Assembly (NCBI GenBank): GCA_038227745.1
Contig: JBBRPS010000656.1
Coordinates: 1-5,960 of the forward strand
Reading direction: 5' to 3'
Length of the DNA stretch: 5,960 bases
From: DASPXY01 sp038227745
Lineage (GTDB): Bacteria; Planctomycetota; Planctomycetia; Gemmatales; Gemmataceae
The notes under the pieces were generated by a model. That model searched no databases and was not told the DNA's origin. It saw nothing but the letters and a program-made list of their open reading frames with translations. Below, piece after piece: positions 1 to 5,817 of the stretch; the stretch's first letter is position 1; each line of letters opens with the position of its first letter. Position numbers and translations under genes: made by a program.

Positions 1-44
1 CCCCGCGTACAGGGGCGAGGGGGGAAACCAACACCTGCCGCTCG
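1..44 (-). repeat. Left copy of a dispersed G/C-block repeat (partial, cut by window edge)
   Basis: Bases 7-44 are the reverse complement of bases 5921-5958, with 24 identical bases, one mismatch (base 31), then 13 identical bases. The similarity ends abruptly on the inner side at base 44, so this is taken as the true inner border; the outer side is cut by the window. The copy begins 14 bases beyond the DUF3999 stop codon. CCCC (1-4) can pair with GGGG (12-15) around a 7-base loop, and the following GGGG-CGA-GGGGGG block suggests one arm of a longer palindrome whose other half lies outside. A REP-like intergenic element that may also end transcription of the minus-strand operon is inferred. 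The sharing is seen directly; the family assignment is from memory of similar repeats in planctomycete genomes. Confidence 0.8.
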
Positions 45-58
45 CCTTGCACAAACGA

Positions 59-1396
59 TTACGTGGCTTCTCCGGCGCCCGCGCCCGCCGGCGCTGCGTC
101 GTGCCGGGCGAGGGCGCTGCGCGCCAGCAGCGCCAGCACGGCCAGCAGCGCCAGGCTCGCCGCGGCGAGCGCCAGGTAGATCAGCCACGGCGCCCGCTCC
201 GACAAGGACGCGGGGGGAGGCTCGTAAGTCGGGTTGCGCACTTGCTCGCCGAGTTGCGCCGGCTCCGAGGGCTGCGGCAGCACGAGAGGCACTTCGCGCT
301 CGAAGTCGTAGTGCGGCGCCTCAGCGTCGGGGTTGCCGTAGTACAGCTTCACCGGCCGGGCGTAGTCCTTCTGCGCGAACACGACCTCGCGGGCCGGGGC
401 ACTGTAGCGGACCGCGCGGAGGTCCAAGGGCGGGTTCGCGAAATCGGTCACGACGAGGCGCAGGCGGCTCGCGGTCACTTCCGGGAAGTCGATCTGAAGG
501 ACGCGCTTGTCCCCCGCCGCCCGCCAGTGCCACTCGCCGCCGAAGATCTCGAGGCGGCGCCCGTCGCGCTCGGCCGCCTCCAGGCGGAAGGGCCTCTCGA
601 CGCCCGCCTGGTCCGAGTCGAAGGTGAGCTGCTGCACCGGCACGCGGTCGAAGCCGAGGTTGATGAACCACGCCGACCCCGGGCCGCCGTCGCCGCGCAC
701 CGGCTGCCGCGGCTCCAGGCTCGCCTCCAGCGTCACCTCCTTGCCCGGGACCGCGACGGTGTGTCGCACCGTGATGCGGTCGACCTTCGGCGGCGCCTCG
801 TCACCGTCGGCGTAGACGCGCACCTGCAGGAAGCGGTAACTCTTCGGGGTGTAGTGCAGCCGGCGGATCGCCACCAATCGTCCCTCGATCGCGTAGGCCA
901 GCACGTGGCCGTCTACCAGCTTCAGGGAGTCCTTGAAGTCGGCGCTGTCGCTGCCCAGCACCACGACGTGACGGCGGTAGTTGAGGCCCGGCGTCTCGAC
1001 CTCGATCTCGTTGTGCTTCAGCTCTGGCCCGCCGTGCAGTTCCACCTTCACCTGCATGAAGCGCCCCTTCTCGTCCGGCGCCTCGTCGAAGCGCTGCTTG
1101 ATCGGCACCTCGCTTTGCCGGTACTCCGCGCGCAGCACGCGCACCACGTGAGGGATCAGTTCTCCCTTGCCGTCCACCAGGCGCAGGTCGCTCAGACCAC
1201 TCTTCATCTCGAACGAATCGTTGGCCTTGCCGAGTACCTGTGGGGGCAGCGTGATGGCGAAGTACGGACCGCCCTTCGGCGCGGGCAGGAGGACTTCCTG
1301 GAACCACTGCCAGCGCCGCAGGTCCGGGCCCTGGGCGCGGGCGCCCAGGGGGACCGCCAGCAGCACCGCCAACACCGCCGCGCTACACCGTTTCAC
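59..1396 (-). CDS. DUF3999 family exported, C-terminally membrane-anchored protein
   Basis: This 445-residue protein has no known biochemical function. Residues 1-22 form a signal peptide (KR, then a hydrophobic core, then GARA before QG). A large extracytoplasmic beta-rich region follows (about 25-395). It contains an N-terminal block around 43-85 (PYFAITLPPQVL, then LRLVDGKGELIPHVV) and a C-terminal block around 349-364 (VKLYYGNPDAEAPHYD), both typical of DUF3999. A proline-rich spacer leads to one membrane helix at about 404-427 and a short 16-residue tail. Length is normal for the family. The start is GTG: a strong GGGGAGG site (1403-1409) lies six bases upstream, and this start gives an intact signal peptide. 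The gene overlaps the DUF2339 gene by 14 bases, so translational coupling is likely. Co-occurrence with DUF2339 is established for these families and suggests a shared envelope complex; that role is inference. Confidence 0.88.
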   Translation of the reverse strand: MKRCSAAVLAVLLAVPLGARAQGPDLRRWQWFQEVLLPAPKGGPYFAITLPPQVLGKANDSFEMKSGLSDLRLVDGKGELIPHVVRVLRAEYRQSEVPIKQRFDEAPDEKGRFMQVKVELHGGPELKHNEIEVETPGLNYRRHVVVLGSDSADFKDSLKLVDGHVLAYAIEGRLVAIRRLHYTPKSYRFLQVRVYADGDEAPPKVDRITVRHTVAVPGKEVTLEASLEPRQPVRGDGGPGSAWFINLGFDRVPVQQLTFDSDQAGVERPFRLEAAERDGRRLEIFGGEWHWRAAGDKRVLQIDFPEVTASRLRLVVTDFANPPLDLRAVRYSAPAREVVFAQKDYARPVKLYYGNPDAEAPHYDFEREVPLVLPQPSEPAQLGEQVRNPTYEPPPASLSERAPWLIYLALAAASLALLAVLALLARSALARHDAAPAGAGAGEAT

Positions 1397-3359
1397 GGGA
1401 CGCCTCCCCAGCCTTGCCGTCTGCCGACTCGCGCCGGGCCACCTTCTGGTAGCCCCACGCCCCCGCCGCCATCATCAGCGCCAGCACCAGGAACACGGCC
1501 GCCCGGTACAGCTCGGCGAGGTGGGCCGTGTCCACGAGCACCACCTTGCCCAGCGTCACGCCGAACAGTCCCAGGGCCGCCCAGCGCAGAGGCCGCTGCC
1601 GCAGGCGGAAGCCCACGGCCAGCAGTCCCGCCGCGTACGCCGCCCACACCACCGACACCGCCGCCAGCCCCGTCCGCCGCAGGTGCGCGCTCTGACTGTA
1701 GAGGTCCTCGCGCCGCTGCTGCCGCGCCTCCGACTCGCCCGGGCGAGAGACCAGGGCACTGCCCTCGGCGATGGCCCGGTCGGCCCGGGTGAAGAAGTAC
1801 GTGCCGGCCTCGACGCTCAGGACAACCCACAGCAGGCCCACGCCCGCCAGGCCCACGCCCGCACTCAGGGGCAGGACAGTGCCTCCCAGCAGACGCCGGG
1901 TCACCGACGGCGCCGCGAGCAGGCAGGCGCACACCGCCAGCGCCGGCAGGGCGTAGCGGTTGAGCAATGGGAGGAAGGGTTCGCGGTGCGCCTCGACGCT
2001 CGACACCAGGACGCCGACCACGGCCAGGCCGAAGAGGGTGACCGCGAGCCCCTGCAGTTCCACGCCTCGCAGCCGCAGGCCGAACCACCACAGCGCCAGC
2101 CCCTGCGCCGCCCAGCCGAGCGGCGCCCAGGCAGCGCCGGCCTCCAGGGGGAACGCGGCGGCCACGAAGCCCATCGCCGTCGCCACGCACACCAACACCT
2201 GCCGGGCGTCGTCGGGGCGCCACACCTGGACCAGCCGGGCTAGGCCGGCGTACACCACCGCCAGCGCAATCGCCAGCGTGCCCAGCCAATGGCGGTGCTC
2301 GGGGTCCAGCAGGATGTAAGCGGCCAGCGCGAACAGGAAGCCGTTGGCCGCGAGGCGGCACAGTTCCTCGATCCCGGCGCGGCGCCCCCCGTGGACGTGG
2401 GTCAGCACGCCGCCGGCCAGGTGGAGCGCGAACACGACCGCCTGGAACGCGAGGGCGGCGGCGAGCTTGTCGGGGTGGTAGTTGCGGACGAACCAGCCCC
2501 AGAAGAGGATTTGCGTGCCGGCGAGGGCAACGCTGCCGACGGCGGGCCACGACGGGCGGATCCGGCCGAGGACGACCACGCCGGCGTTGAGCACGGCGAG
2601 GTAGGTGAACAGGACGGGGTAACGATCCCGGTCGGTGGGGAGCAGCACGGGCGCCAGCAGGCCGCCGAGGACCGCCATGATGGCGATGGCGGGCGCGTCG
2701 TAGAGGACCGCCAGGGCGGCGGCCTCGAGGACGAGGGCGATGAGGAAGTAGACGGCGTGGCCCTGGGGCAGCAGGCGGTAGTAGCCGAAGGCGGCGAAGG
2801 TGCTGAGGTAGATGAGGACGATGCCGGCGGCGGTGAGCATCTGGCTGAAGACGCGCCAGCCACGGCGGTGGTAGTGGAAGCCGCCGCAGCACAGGCCAGC
2901 GCCGGCGGCCAGCCCGAGAGAGACGCGGCCGACCTCGCCGATCAGGTCGTGCTCGACCAGCTGCTGCAGGAAGAACCCGGTGGCGAACACCAGCAGGACG
3001 ACGGCGACCCAGCCGAGGGCGCGGACGCCGATCCACGCCTCGACGCCGGCGAAGGCCGGTCCGGGGGCGGGCTGCGGGTGGACGGGCAGGACGCTGGGAA
3101 TCTCCTCGACGGCCGCCGCGGCGCGTACGGCGGTGGGTTCGGAGACGGCAGCCTCCTCGGCGATCTCGATCGGCTCCTCGACGGGGCGGACGGCGGGCGC
3201 GGACCGCAGGCGGCGGACCTCGTGTTCGAGGCGCTCGACGCGCGCGCGCAATTCGCCGATGCGGCGGGTGCGGACGAGGGCGACGATGGGCAGGACGAAG
3301 ATGCCGGCCAGGATTGCCAGCACGAAGAGCCCGACGAGTACCGCTAGCGCTTCGTACAT
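1383..3359 (-). CDS. DUF2339 family polytopic membrane protein
   Basis: This 658-residue predicted inner-membrane protein has unknown function. An N-terminal helix (about 4-28) is followed by a short coiled coil (33-52, RIGELRARVERLEHEVRRL) and an acidic, proline/alanine-rich linker to about 104. Roughly 18 further hydrophobic segments run from 112 to 636. Family hallmarks are the first core segment (about 113-160, with FFLQQLVEHDLIGEVGRVSL) and the C-terminal segment (590-639, LRWAALGLFGVTLGKVVLVD followed by LAELYR and a last helix). A polar loop at 524-562 is rich in charged residues. The ATG at 3359 was chosen because family members begin with such a helix; the frame stays open upstream through the antisense of selA, but no good start is present there. 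The Shine-Dalgarno sequence is weak (GGCGAGACG). It is the first gene of a two-gene operon with DUF3999, divergent from selA. Confidence 0.9.
   Translation of the reverse strand: MYEALAVLVGLFVLAILAGIFVLPIVALVRTRRIGELRARVERLEHEVRRLRSAPAVRPVEEPIEIAEEAAVSEPTAVRAAAAVEEIPSVLPVHPQPAPGPAFAGVEAWIGVRALGWVAVVLLVFATGFFLQQLVEHDLIGEVGRVSLGLAAGAGLCCGGFHYHRRGWRVFSQMLTAAGIVLIYLSTFAAFGYYRLLPQGHAVYFLIALVLEAAALAVLYDAPAIAIMAVLGGLLAPVLLPTDRDRYPVLFTYLAVLNAGVVVLGRIRPSWPAVGSVALAGTQILFWGWFVRNYHPDKLAAALAFQAVVFALHLAGGVLTHVHGGRRAGIEELCRLAANGFLFALAAYILLDPEHRHWLGTLAIALAVVYAGLARLVQVWRPDDARQVLVCVATAMGFVAAAFPLEAGAAWAPLGWAAQGLALWWFGLRLRGVELQGLAVTLFGLAVVGVLVSSVEAHREPFLPLLNRYALPALAVCACLLAAPSVTRRLLGGTVLPLSAGVGLAGVGLLWVVLSVEAGTYFFTRADRAIAEGSALVSRPGESEARQQRREDLYSQSAHLRRTGLAAVSVVWAAYAAGLLAVGFRLRQRPLRWAALGLFGVTLGKVVLVDTAHLAELYRAAVFLVLALMMAAGAWGYQKVARRESADGKAGEASRETV
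1403..1409 (-). promoter_or_regulatory. Ribosome binding site of the DUF3999 gene
   Basis: On the minus strand this reads GGGGAGG and ends six bases before the GTG at 1396. It lies inside the last codons of the DUF2339 gene. Its strength and spacing decide the GTG start and support coupled translation of the two membrane proteins. Confidence 0.65.
1833..1862 (-). repeat. Perfect 15-bp tandem duplication inside the DUF2339 gene
   Basis: Two back-to-back identical copies of CAGGCCCACGCCCGC occupy 1833-1847 and 1848-1862. On the coding (minus) strand they give the residues AGVGL twice in frame, about residues 500-509, within a hydrophobic segment. The duplication keeps the reading frame and lengthens one membrane helix by five residues. 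Replication slippage is the likely origin. Confidence 0.75.
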
Positions 3360-3399
3360 GGGCGAACGTCTCGCCGCGTGAAGGGGGTGTGAAGAGGAT

Positions 3400-3420
3400 C
3401 CCCACGGGGCAATTGTGGGG
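3400..3420. other. Short inverted repeat in the DUF2339/selA divergent gap
   Basis: CCCCAC (3400-3405) and GTGGGG (3415-3420) are perfectly complementary around a 9-base loop. The element lies about 40 bases ahead of the DUF2339 start and overlaps the -10 box of the candidate minus-strand promoter. It could be an operator or a hairpin at the start of the operon leader; neither is shown. Confidence 0.35.
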
Positions 3421-3440
3421 GTGAGCCACGCTGCCGACAA
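3412..3440 (-). promoter_or_regulatory. Candidate sigma-70-type promoter of the DUF2339-DUF3999 operon
   Basis: On the minus strand TTGTCG (3440-3435) is followed after 17 bases by CACAAT (3417-3412). Each box matches four of six consensus positions and the spacing is ideal. Transcription would begin near 3405, leaving a leader of about 45 bases before the ATG at 3359. Such partial matches also occur by chance, so this is a candidate only. Confidence 0.3.
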
Positions 3441-3468
3441 GGGGGAATCGAAAAATCTGGATTTGTCG
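3435..3468. other. Nested inverted repeats in the A/T-rich centre of the divergent gap
   Basis: CGACAA (3435-3440) and TTGTCG (3463-3468) form a 6-base inverted repeat with a 22-base spacer. Inside it, AAATC (3453-3457) and GATTT (3460-3464) form a second, tight palindrome. This is the most A/T-rich patch between the two divergent genes. The outer left arm coincides with the -35 box of the minus-strand candidate promoter. An operator for a dimeric regulator is possible, but no regulator gene is nearby. Confidence 0.3.
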
Positions 3469-3500
3469 CCTGGGGCCTGGCGGCAAAGGCGTCGGACTGA

Positions 3501-3529
3501 TTGTGACGTCTCGGCGGGCGCGATATGCT
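3501..3529 (+). promoter_or_regulatory. Candidate sigma-70-type promoter of selA
   Basis: TTGTGA (3501-3506) is separated by 17 bases from TATGCT (3524-3529); each box matches four of six consensus positions. Transcription would begin near 3536, leaving a leader of about 37 bases before the selA ATG at 3573. If real, it excludes the in-frame ATG at 3525, which lies within the -10 box. Confidence 0.4.
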
Positions 3530-3572
3530 GGCGGAGCGAAGCCCAAGAACGCCTTCCTTCCGGGGCCACGAG

Positions 3573-4967
3573 ATGTCCGACAATCCGTTCCGCAATCTTC
3601 CCTCTGTCAACGACGTGCTCCAGTGCCCCGCCCTGCGCGATCTGGCCGGCCGGCATGCGCCCGACCAGCTCACCGCGGCGGTCCGCGCCGAGCTGGCCGA
3701 GACGCGCGACCGGCTGCGCCGCGGCGAGGCGATCGACGGCGCGGCGGGCGCCGAGGCCCTCGCGGCCCGCGCGGCGGCGCGCCTGGAACGCGACTTCCGC
3801 CCGAAGCTGCGGCGCGTCATCAACGCGACCGGCATCGTGCTGCACACCAACCTCGGCCGCGCCCCCATCGCGGAGGAGGCGGCGCGGGCCGCTTACGAGG
3901 CGGCGCGCGGCTACCTGAACCTCGAGCTGGAGCTGGAGACGGGCAAGCGTTCGTCGCGGCAGGCGACGGTGCGCGAATGGATCTGCCGCCTGACGGGGGC
4001 GGAGTCGGCGACGGCGGTCAACAACAACGCGGCGGCGACGGTCATCGCCCTGCGCGCCCTGTGCCAGGGGAAGGAGGTCGTCGTCTCGCGCGGGCAGCTC
4101 ATCGAGATCGGCGGCAGCTTCCGCATCCCGGAGATCATGGCGGTCAGCGGCGCCACGCTGCGCGAGGTCGGCACGACGAACATCACGCGCCTGGCGGACT
4201 ACGAGCGGGCCATCGGCCCGAACACCGCGGCGCTGATGCTCATCCACACCAGCAACTACCGCGTGTCGGGGTTCACGAAATCGGTGACGGTCGGCGAGCT
4301 GGCCGCGCTGGGCCACAAGCAGGGGGTGAAGGTGATCGACGACGTCGGCAGTGGGGCGCTGCTGGACTTCGGCCGCTTCGGCTTCAAGGGCGAACCGGTG
4401 GTGCGGGAGAGCGTCGCGGCGGGGGCCGACCTGGTGCTGTTCAGCGGCGACAAGCTGCTGGGCGGCCCGCAGGCCGGCATTCTCGCCGGCCGCAAGGAGT
4501 GGATTCAGAAGATCGAAAAAGATCCACTCATGCGCGCGTTCCGCCTCGACAAGATGACGCTCGCCGCCCTGGAGGCGACACTGCGGCTGTACCTGAACGA
4601 GGCGCGGGCGCTGCGCGAGGTGCCGGGGCTGCGCATGCTGGGGATGTCGCAAGGCGAGCTGCGCGGACGCGCCGAGGCGCTGGCGGAGGAGCTGCGCGGC
4701 GTGGAGGGCGTGGCCCGCGCCGACGCCGGCGAGGACGTCGCCTACGTGGGGGGCGGCTCGCTGCCGGACCAGGCGATGAAGACATGGGTGGTCGAGGTCG
4801 AGGCGCGGGAAGTGAGCGACGCCGAGTTGGCCTCTCGGCTGCGGACCGGCGACCCCGCGGTGATGGGGCGCGTGCGCGACGGCAAGGTGGTGCTCGACGT
4901 GCGCACGGTGTTCCCCGCGCAGGAGGCGGAACTCGTCGAAGCGCTGCGGCGCGCGCTTGGTGTCTGA
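3573..4967 (+). CDS. selA: SelA, L-seryl-tRNA(Sec) selenium transferase
   Basis: SelA is a cytoplasmic PLP enzyme that converts seryl-tRNA(Sec) to selenocysteinyl-tRNA(Sec) using selenophosphate, the bacterial route to selenocysteine. The 464 residues match the usual length (about 463 in E. coli). Visible motifs in order are INATGIVLHTNLGRAPI (84-100), VNNNAAAT (149-156), SRGQLIEIGGSFRIPEIM (172-189), VGTTNITRLADY (199-210), HTSNYRVSGFT (225-235), DDVGSGALLD (256-265), SGDKLLGGPQAG (291-302, with K294 as the expected PLP lysine) and PLMRAFRLDKMTLAALEATL (318-337). The N-terminal tRNA-binding region (1-70) is also present. The ATG at 3573 was chosen because MSDNPFRNLPSV is a typical SelA beginning; an ATG at 3525 would add 16 unusual residues. 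No strong Shine-Dalgarno sequence is visible. selB does not follow: the next gene, 115 bases on, is unrelated. Nothing suggests inactivation. Confidence 0.97.
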   Translation: MSDNPFRNLPSVNDVLQCPALRDLAGRHAPDQLTAAVRAELAETRDRLRRGEAIDGAAGAEALAARAAARLERDFRPKLRRVINATGIVLHTNLGRAPIAEEAARAAYEAARGYLNLELELETGKRSSRQATVREWICRLTGAESATAVNNNAAATVIALRALCQGKEVVVSRGQLIEIGGSFRIPEIMAVSGATLREVGTTNITRLADYERAIGPNTAALMLIHTSNYRVSGFTKSVTVGELAALGHKQGVKVIDDVGSGALLDFGRFGFKGEPVVRESVAAGADLVLFSGDKLLGGPQAGILAGRKEWIQKIEKDPLMRAFRLDKMTLAALEATLRLYLNEARALREVPGLRMLGMSQGELRGRAEALAEELRGVEGVARADAGEDVAYVGGGSLPDQAMKTWVVEVEAREVSDAELASRLRTGDPAVMGRVRDGKVVLDVRTVFPAQEAELVEALRRALGV

Positions 4968-5048
4968 GTTCCCGATTTTTCGAGTGTTTGGCGACAGTAT
5001 ATTAGCGACAAGCTGCCGAGGTATCTGACCGTCACAGGCAGGGAAGTG

Positions 5049-5076
5049 TTGACGGGGACGGCCAGAGGGGGACAAT
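5049..5076 (+). promoter_or_regulatory. Candidate promoter giving a leaderless transcript
   Basis: TTGACG (5049-5054) matches five of six -35 positions and is followed after 16 bases by GACAAT (5071-5076), four of six at -10. The expected start, about seven bases downstream, falls on the A of the ATG at 5083, which would make the mRNA leaderless. A weak GAGG sequence just before the ATG is the alternative way of initiating if transcription starts further upstream, where a TATATT box at 4998-5003 is also seen. Confidence 0.4.
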
Positions 5077-5082
5077 GAGGGC

Positions 5083-5304
5083 ATGGAGACGAAGAACACC
5101 GATGACCTGATCCCCGCCGACGTGCTGGCCGACGCCCAGGTGGTCGCCGACTGCGCCGCCGCCGTCAAGCCCGTCCCCCCCGACGTCTACCGCCGCGTCC
5201 GTGAGCGAGGCGCTCGGATCACGGAGGAAATCCGTCAGAAGCACGGCATCCTCGACATCGGCGTCCCCGCCATCCGCGAGCTGCGTAACGGCACCGACGA
5301 ATGA
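5083..5304 (+). CDS. Small hypothetical protein, 73 residues
   Basis: I do not recognise a named family. The N-terminal half (about 1-30) is acidic and alanine-rich. The C-terminal half begins PPDVYRRVRERGARITEEI (32-50), a basic amphipathic helix, and continues QKHGILDIGVPAIRELR (52-68). This pattern, a charged helix followed by KHG-hydrophobic-IRELR, resembles small planctomycete and cyanobacterial hypothetical proteins; that is memory and not a search. There is no signal peptide, membrane segment or cysteine pair (one cysteine, C24). The size would suit an antitoxin or a small adaptor. It is the first of three closely spaced genes: the next begins 27 bases after its stop. ATG at 5083 is the only early start in the frame. 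Confidence 0.7.
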   Translation: METKNTDDLIPADVLADAQVVADCAAAVKPVPPDVYRRVRERGARITEEIRQKHGILDIGVPAIRELRNGTDE

Positions 5305-5320
5305 GAGGACCGGCACGAAG

Positions 5321-5328
5321 AGAGGTGG
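5321..5328 (+). promoter_or_regulatory. Ribosome binding site of the 161-residue gene
   Basis: AGAGGTGG lies three to six bases before the ATG at 5332. It is the clearest Shine-Dalgarno sequence on the right side of the window and fixes that start. It lies in the 27-base gap after the 73-residue gene. Confidence 0.6.
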
Positions 5329-5331
5329 CGC

Positions 5332-5817
5332 ATGACCACGACTTTCACAGACTTCTTGCGGCAGCAGGCCGAGAAGCACCAGGCCGAAGCCACGGCGGGG
5401 AAGGCCACCGTTGAAGAGTGGCGAGCCGCCGTCGAGCGCTTGTTCGCGCAGCTGCGCGCCTGGCTCGCCGAGTCAGATCCCGAAGGCGTGATCGAAATCG
5501 AGGAAAGCCAGCACGAGGTTCGAGAGCCGGGCCTGGGTCGATATCAAGTCCCGCGCCTCAGCCTGCGCGCGTTCGGGAAATGGATTGGGATCATCCCCAA
5601 GGCGCGCCGGACCGTGGGCACCGCCACACCGCCGCAGAAGTCGGCGCCCGAACGGGCCGCCGGCCGGGTCGATATTACCGACGAACTGCGGCGGTACGTG
5701 CTGTATCGGTTCCATGTGGACGGCCGTGACGTGTGGCTGATCGATGACCTGAACTCGGAGCCGAAGCCGCTCGATCGAGAGGCTTTTGAGAGGGCCTTGA
5801 TGAGCTACCTCCGATGA
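5332..5817 (+). CDS. Hypothetical protein, 161 residues, conserved-looking C-terminal motif
   Basis: The function is unknown. Residues 1-47 are predicted as two helices, charged then amphipathic (FTDFLRQQAEKHQAEA; WRAAVERLFAQLRAWL). The middle (52-100) alternates short hydrophobic and charged stretches, suggesting beta strands (GVIEIEE, RLSLRAFGKWIGIIP). The end carries GRVDITDELRRYVLYRF (111-127), VWLIDDLNSEPKPLDREAF (134-152) and a last helix. This order, with GRVD, YxLYR, W-hydrophobic-IDD and PLDxxxFExAL, matches my memory of uncharacterised proteins common in planctomycetes. No signal peptide, membrane helix or catalytic motif is visible; it should be cytoplasmic. It has a good AGAGGTGG site, follows the 73-residue gene by 27 bases, and its stop overlaps the next start (ATGA), so the three are probably co-transcribed. 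Confidence 0.75.
   Translation: MTTTFTDFLRQQAEKHQAEATAGKATVEEWRAAVERLFAQLRAWLAESDPEGVIEIEESQHEVREPGLGRYQVPRLSLRAFGKWIGIIPKARRTVGTATPPQKSAPERAAGRVDITDELRRYVLYRFHVDGRDVWLIDDLNSEPKPLDREAFERALMSYLR

Noticed and set aside
47..1792. Long plus-strand open frame of 581 codons opposite the DUF3999 gene.
   Set aside because: It is antisense to two recognised genes, its composition is arginine/proline-rich without domain-like features, and it crosses the overlap of the two real genes.
3361..3375. GGCGA/TCGCC hairpin just before the DUF2339 start as a translational switch.
   Set aside because: The 5-base stem is too short to be distinguished from chance in such GC-rich DNA.
4939..4980. Possible selA terminator: AAGCGC (4939-4944) can pair with GCGCTT (4953-4958), with a run of five T at 4976-4980.
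   Set aside because: The T run begins 17 bases after the stem, and the stem lies within selA codons; this does not fit an intrinsic terminator.
4968..5082. A tRNA-Sec or selenocysteine insertion element in the gap after selA.
   Set aside because: No long acceptor stem, T-arm sequence or CCA-like end is visible, and no nearby gene has an in-frame TGA that continues into a recognisable protein.
3360..5168. The DUF2339 frame stays open for a further 603 codons antisense to all of selA, suggesting a 1261-residue protein.
   Set aside because: The strongly conserved selA lies on the other strand. The upstream extension has low-complexity arginine/alanine/histidine-rich composition typical of antisense of GC-rich genes, and the family start fits the ATG at 3359.
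5301..5411. Small frame whose ATG overlaps the stop of the 73-residue gene (ATGA), 36 residues long.
   Set aside because: It lies out of frame within the 161-residue gene, which has a much better ribosome site and a conserved-looking product.
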